A DNA stretch of 64,000 nucleotides, taken from contig JAYVMW010000059.1 in the NCBI GenBank assembly GCA_043758755.1, positions 180,498 through 244,497 on the forward strand. Direction: 5' to 3'. Under the pieces are notes generated by a model, which saw only the letters and a program-made list of their open reading frames with translations, was not told the DNA's origin and ran no database searches. How positions within the stretch are numbered: the stretch's first letter is position 1; each line of letters opens with the position of its first letter. Made by a program: the position numbers and the translations under genes. Below, in pieces: positions 60,484 to 64,000 of this stretch. The DNA comes from Solimicrobium sp043758755 (GTDB lineage: Bacteria > Pseudomonadota > Gammaproteobacteria > Burkholderiales > Burkholderiaceae_D).

Positions 60484-61155
60484 TTATTTGGCCAGCTCGG
60501 CACGCATGCCGGCAATGATGCCAGCGTAATCCGGCTTGCCGAAGATGGCAGAACCAGCAACAAAGGTATCTGCTCCGGCACGCGCCACTTCGGCAATATT
60601 GTCGGTTTTGATGCCGCCGTCCACCTGCAGCATAATGTCGCGTCCCGAGGCGTCAATCAGTTTTCTGACCATGGCAATTTTTTGCAGGGTATGCATGATA
60701 AATGACTGGCCGCCAAACCCGGGATTGACCGACATCAGCAGGATCAGGTCCAGCTTGTCCATTACATGTTCCAGATAATTCAGGGAGGTGCCGGGGTTCA
60801 ATGCCAGACCGGCTTTGCAACCGTTATCCCGGATCAGTTGCAGGCTGCGGTCCAGATGTTCAGTGGCTTCCGGATGGAAGCTGATGATATTGGCACCGGC
60901 CTTGGCGAAATCGGGAATGATGCGGTCTACCGGCTTTACCATCAGGTGGACATCGATCGGAATCTGCACGTGCGGACGGATTGCCTGACAGACCATCGGA
61001 CCTATCGTCAAATTGGGCACGTAGTGATTGTCCATGACATCGAAATGGATCATGTCGGCACCTGCAGCCTCAACCGCGCGGACCTCTTCACCCAGTCGGG
61101 CAAAGTCGGCGGATAAAATGCTGGGGGCAATGCGGTAAGTTGGCTTTGTGGTCAT
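60484..61155 (-). CDS. rpe: Ribulose-phosphate 3-epimerase
   Basis: Interconverts ribulose-5-phosphate and xylulose-5-phosphate in the pentose-phosphate pathway. The 223-residue barrel begins YRIAPSILSADFARLGEEV and shows the metal and catalytic residues in MIHFDVMDNHYVPNLTIGP, IDVHLMVKPVD, LLMSVNPGFGGQSFI and VDGGIKTDNI. Commonly found upstream of gph and trpE in Burkholderiales; gph is absent here. A gap of 348 bp separates it from trpE. Confidence 0.97.
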   Translation of the reverse strand: MTTKPTYRIAPSILSADFARLGEEVRAVEAAGADMIHFDVMDNHYVPNLTIGPMVCQAIRPHVQIPIDVHLMVKPVDRIIPDFAKAGANIISFHPEATEHLDRSLQLIRDNGCKAGLALNPGTSLNYLEHVMDKLDLILLMSVNPGFGGQSFIMHTLQKIAMVRKLIDASGRDIMLQVDGGIKTDNIAEVARAGADTFVAGSAIFGKPDYAGIIAGMRAELAK

Positions 61156-61316
61156 GGAGTTCAGTCAGGCAGGTTAGTTAGCAGGAAATTTTGTCGCTAT
61201 TCTAGCGTGGAACATTGAATCGGGATATGGTTGGCGAGGATGTCAAATAGCTTGCGTTGCCGGTTAAATTGGTGTCGAATAGGCACCTGTCTTAGAGTTG
61301 GCATAGGAAGCAGTCC

Positions 61317-61691
61317 ATGGCATTGTATGAATTTAACGTCTCGGTCACAACCAAATATTTGGAGCAGCAATCGAACCCTGCTGCGTCCAAGTATGTATTT
61401 TCTTACACAATTACCGTTAAGAATGTCGGTTCCATGAAGGCGCAACTGATCGCGCGACACTGGATCATCAAGGATGGTAACGGCAACGAAGAACAGGTGC
61501 GCGGACTGGGCGTGGTAGGATACCAGCCGTTGCTGGACCCTGGTCAGGAGTTTGAATACACTAGTGGTGCCGCGCTGGAAACGCCGGTGGGCAGCATGCA
61601 GGGCAGCTACCTGTGCGTGGCTGAGGACGGCGCGCAGTTCGATACGGTAATTCCGGAATTCGTGTTGAGTTTGCCCAGGACGTTGCATTGA
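61317..61691 (+). CDS. apaG: ApaG (Co2+/Mg2+ efflux-associated protein)
   Basis: A 124-residue single fibronectin-III-like domain, beginning ALYEFNVSVTTKYLEQQSNP and showing YTITVKNVGSMKAQLIARHW, VRGLGVVGYQPLLDPGQEF and the final MQGSYLCVAEDGAQFD. Linked to cobalt resistance in Salmonella, biochemical role uncertain. Divergent from rpe. Start ATG at 61317 is preceded by GGAAG. Confidence 0.95.
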   Translation: MALYEFNVSVTTKYLEQQSNPAASKYVFSYTITVKNVGSMKAQLIARHWIIKDGNGNEEQVRGLGVVGYQPLLDPGQEFEYTSGAALETPVGSMQGSYLCVAEDGAQFDTVIPEFVLSLPRTLH

Positions 61692-61714
61692 AACTGTATT
61701 GAATCAGCACTGAA

Positions 61715-61822
61715 TTACTCTTCATCGTCCTGTGGTGGCTGTGGTTTGGAATACATGGTCCACCATATTATTAAGGCAAAAACCATAAACGCCGCTATTG
61801 CTTCTACAAAAATCAACCACAT
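61715..61822 (-). CDS. Tiny single-helix membrane protein (35 residues)
   Basis: On the minus strand the ATG at 61822 has an ideal GGAGGAACT ribosome-binding site. The peptide begins MWLIFVEAIAAFMVFALIIW, one membrane helix, and ends in an acidic QPPQDDEE tail. It is too short for usual gene calling. The gene lies between apaG and mltA and its ATG is only 9 bases from the mltA ATG on the other strand. Function unknown; the membrane location and neighbour suggest an envelope role. Confidence 0.72.
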   Translation of the reverse strand: MWLIFVEAIAAFMVFALIIWWTMYSKPQPPQDDEE

Positions 61823-61831
61823 AGTTCCTCC

Positions 61832-63046
61832 ATGTTCAAATTAAACCGTAGTGTACCGTCTTTGGCGTTGCTGTTGCTGTTGGCGGCCTGTCAGACGCCG
61901 GCAATTATTCCACCGTCACCTATAACTTCCCCCGTGGCGACGATAGTTCCGCCCGTTGTTTCAACCGAGAATAAGGTTGCCAAATTCAGACCGCTGGATT
62001 TTTCATCCCTGCCCGGCTGGAGGCAGGATAACCTGACTGAAGCGTGGCCAGCATTCAAGGAATCCTGCTCTGCCCAGATGAACAAACCAGACTGGCATGA
62101 TCTGTGCAAGATTGCCCAAGAGGTGGATGGCAGCAGCGATGCAGCGATACGCCAGTTTTTCGAATCTTTCTTCGATCCGTTCCAGGTGATTAATCCGGAT
62201 GGCAGTGATTCAGGGTTGATTACCGGCTATTACGAGCCGCTGTTGCATGGCGCAAGGAAACGCGGCGGTATTTATCAAACGCCACTGTATTTACCCCCTT
62301 CCGATTTGTTGACCATTGATATGGCCAGCTTGTACCCTGACTTGAAAGGCATGCGTTTACGTGGCTATGTGGTGGGAAATAAAGTCATCCCCTATCCGAG
62401 TCGTGCTGATTTATTGCAGTCCGGTGCATTGGCCGGAAAGGAAATCTGCTGGGTGGATGACTCGGTTGATGCCTTCTTCCTGCAGGTGCAGGGCTCCGGG
62501 CGTGTGTTTATGCCGGATACCAAAGAAATTATCCGGGTGGCGTATGCCGATCAGAATGGCCAGCCTTACAAATCGATCGGCAGGTATCTGGTTGACAAGG
62601 GTGAGTTAAAACTGGAACAGGCCTCGGCACAGGGCATCAAGCACTGGATCGCCACGCACCCGAGCCGCGAAAGCGAAGTATTGAATGCCAACCCCAGCTT
62701 CGTATTTTTCAAAGAAGAAAAATTGATTGATCCCAGTCGCGGCCCGGACGGTGCATTGGGTGTGCCATTGACTGAAAAACGCTCCATCGCCATCGACACA
62801 CAATTCCTGCCGCTGGGCGCGCCGGTATTTATCAGCACCACACAGCCCAATTCCGATCTGCCAGTCAAGCGCCTGATGATGGCGCAGGATACCGGCGGCG
62901 CCATCCGCGGAGCGGTGCGCGCCGACTTCTTCTGGGGCTTTGGTACTCAGGCCGGCGAAATGGCCGGGCGCATGAAACAACGCGGCATGCTTTGGGTGTT
63001 ATGGCCGAAACTGGCCAGTGCCCCTTTAGGGATTATCACAAATTAA
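61832..63046 (+). CDS. mltA: Membrane-bound lytic murein transglycosylase A
   Basis: Lipoprotein that cleaves peptidoglycan glycosidic bonds to form 1,6-anhydromuropeptides. N-terminal lipobox LLLAAC is present. The MltA catalytic domains show GLITGYYEPLLHGARKRGG, WVDDSVDAFFLQVQGSGRVF and the final 3D-type part MAQDTGGAIRGAVRADFFWG with the catalytic aspartate. At 404 residues it is normal in length. No ribosome-binding site is seen before the ATG at 61832; the preceding bases are the ribosome-binding site of the divergent small gene. Confidence 0.94.
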   Translation: MFKLNRSVPSLALLLLLAACQTPAIIPPSPITSPVATIVPPVVSTENKVAKFRPLDFSSLPGWRQDNLTEAWPAFKESCSAQMNKPDWHDLCKIAQEVDGSSDAAIRQFFESFFDPFQVINPDGSDSGLITGYYEPLLHGARKRGGIYQTPLYLPPSDLLTIDMASLYPDLKGMRLRGYVVGNKVIPYPSRADLLQSGALAGKEICWVDDSVDAFFLQVQGSGRVFMPDTKEIIRVAYADQNGQPYKSIGRYLVDKGELKLEQASAQGIKHWIATHPSRESEVLNANPSFVFFKEEKLIDPSRGPDGALGVPLTEKRSIAIDTQFLPLGAPVFISTTQPNSDLPVKRLMMAQDTGGAIRGAVRADFFWGFGTQAGEMAGRMKQRGMLWVLWPKLASAPLGIITN

Positions 63047-63075
63047 TCAATCAACACTAACCGCAGAGGAAGAAC

Positions 63076-63852
63076 ATGAATTACGAAGCCATACTGGTAG
63101 AAAGCAAAGAAAAAGTCGGTGTCATTACCCTTAACCGTCCCAAGGCATTGAATGCGCTTAATGATCAGCTCATGGATGAACTCGGACATGCCCTGAACCA
63201 GTTTGAACAGAATGAACACATTGGTTGCATCATCATTACCGGCAGTGATAAGGCGTTTGCAGCCGGCGCCGATATTGTCATCATGGCCAACTACACCTAT
63301 ATGGATGCATTCAAAGGCAACTACGTTACCCGCAACTGGGAACATATTCGCAAAATCAGAAAACCGGTCATTGCAGCAGTAGCTGGCTATGCATTGGGTG
63401 GCGGTTGTGAACTGGCCATGATGTGTGACTTTATTATCGCTGCTGAAAACGCCAAATTTGGTCAGCCTGAAATCAAGCTGGGAACCATCCCTGGTTGTGG
63501 CGGCACACAACGCATGCCGCGGGCCGTATCCAAATCGAAAGCGATGGATCTGTGTCTGACTGGTCGCATGATGGATGCTACCGAAGCGGAGCGCGCCGGA
63601 CTTGTATCACGAGTGGTGGCACCGGAAAAACTGATGGACGAAGCGCTGGCCACCGCAACTGTGATTGCCGGTATGTCGTTGCCGGTTGCCATGATGATTA
63701 AGGAATCCGTCAACCGCGCGTATGAAACGACACTGTCTGAAGGTGTGCAGTATGAGCGCGCCATGTTCTACAGCACATTCGCTACTGATGATCAGAAGGA
63801 AGGTATGAAGGCATTTCTTGAAAAACGGCCACCTGTATTCAAAAACAGTTGA
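63076..63852 (+). CDS. Enoyl-CoA hydratase
   Basis: A 258-residue crotonase-family enzyme that adds water to 2-trans-enoyl-CoA in beta-oxidation. The oxyanion hole and catalytic glutamates are visible: ALNDQLMDELGHAL, AFAAGADIVIM, YALGGGCELAMMCDFIIAAE and KFGQPEIKLGTIPGCGGTQR. The sequence is closest in style to short-chain hydratases such as PaaF/FadB2 types; the exact substrate is uncertain. Strong AGAGGA ribosome-binding site. Confidence 0.93.
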   Translation: MNYEAILVESKEKVGVITLNRPKALNALNDQLMDELGHALNQFEQNEHIGCIIITGSDKAFAAGADIVIMANYTYMDAFKGNYVTRNWEHIRKIRKPVIAAVAGYALGGGCELAMMCDFIIAAENAKFGQPEIKLGTIPGCGGTQRMPRAVSKSKAMDLCLTGRMMDATEAERAGLVSRVVAPEKLMDEALATATVIAGMSLPVAMMIKESVNRAYETTLSEGVQYERAMFYSTFATDDQKEGMKAFLEKRPPVFKNS

Positions 63853-63917
63853 ATTGTTTCTGGTGTGATTAAAAATGCAACTACATAGTAAGTCTTATTT
63901 ACAAAGTGAAAAAGGTG

Positions 63918-63946
63918 TTGACGGGTTGTGCAGAATGCTGCATAAT
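63918..63946 (+). promoter_or_regulatory. Strong sigma-70-type promoter at the right window edge
   Basis: TTGACG (63918-63923), exactly 17 bases, CATAAT (63941-63946). Sequence beyond it (to 64000) has no start codon with ribosome-binding site, so it may drive a stable RNA operon or a gene outside the window. Confidence 0.6.
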
Positions 63947-64000
63947 CTCGTTTCTGTGCTGCTGACAAACAAAACGATTTGCCAGCCAAAAGTAAGCTTG

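Noticed and set aside
1..64000. CRISPR array, rRNA operon, insertion sequence with complete transposase, or plasmid replication origin
   Set aside because: No regularly spaced direct repeats, no rRNA sequence, no complete transposase frame and no iteron array were seen anywhere in the window.

Overview
The window looks like chromosomal DNA of a betaproteobacterium, most likely Burkholderiales and perhaps Oxalobacteraceae-like. The evidence is the gene families and orders: tsaD beside plsY, a prpB-prpC-acnD-prpF methylcitrate operon, a trpE-trpG-trpD-trpC operon beside rpe, apaG and mltA, a DUF3079 protein, and a DUF3429 protein. The species cannot be named from sequence alone.

Layout. (1) 1-8.9 kb: the end of tsaD, plsY, a Phd/RelE toxin-antitoxin pair, a YbfB-like MFS transporter, a periplasmic alpha-carbonic anhydrase, a secreted beta-propeller protein, a hotdog thioesterase, a chemoreceptor and a Tsx-like outer-membrane protein. 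(2) 8.9-15.1 kb: the 2-methylcitrate cycle operon (propionate use), with a readable sigma-54 promoter and a cluster of TGTTTCA/TGAAACA boxes upstream. Its activator gene is not in the window. (3) 15.1-24.7 kb: two oxidative-catabolism loci, each with an AraC-type regulator. One pairs a ThDP enzyme with a flavin dehydrogenase. The other is an alkane-oxidation locus (alkB, rubredoxin, GMC alcohol dehydrogenase) with a second rubredoxin nearby. A dead HicAB pair lies between them. (4) 24.7-27.1 kb: DUF3079 protein and an OPT-family transporter.

(5) 27.4-41.3 kb is an old, eroded accessory region. It holds an asparagine-synthetase end, a tyrosine-integrase end, an NYN-domain gene broken by an amber codon, a compact array of hairpins with its own promoter and terminator (candidate RNA), an ImmA/IrrE regulator-protease with an unknown partner, a type IV AbiE toxin-antitoxin pair, and tail and capsid genes of a phage cut into pieces that face opposite ways. 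(6) 41.3-51.2 kb is a bounded island of about 9.9 kb. Its ends are a 45-bp direct repeat of the 3' half of tRNA-Phe, and the intact tRNA stands at the right end. It carries a zinc-binding small protein, a four-gene overlapping operon (large serine recombinase, two ParB/RepB-like proteins, DUF3987 protein), two divergent copies of an unrecognised protein whose N-terminus resembles PUA/EVE domains, a primase stub and an ArdA-type antirestriction protein. This is the most interesting part of the window.

(7) 51.3-64 kb returns to core genes: a UbiH-family hydroxylase, DsbC, a MobA-like nucleotidyltransferase, DUF3429, an M61 peptidase, the trp operon with a candidate Trp-codon leader peptide, rpe, apaG, a tiny membrane protein divergent from mltA, an enoyl-CoA hydratase, and a strong promoter at the right edge for something outside the window. 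All family names come from reading motifs and overall protein sequence by eye. No database search was run.
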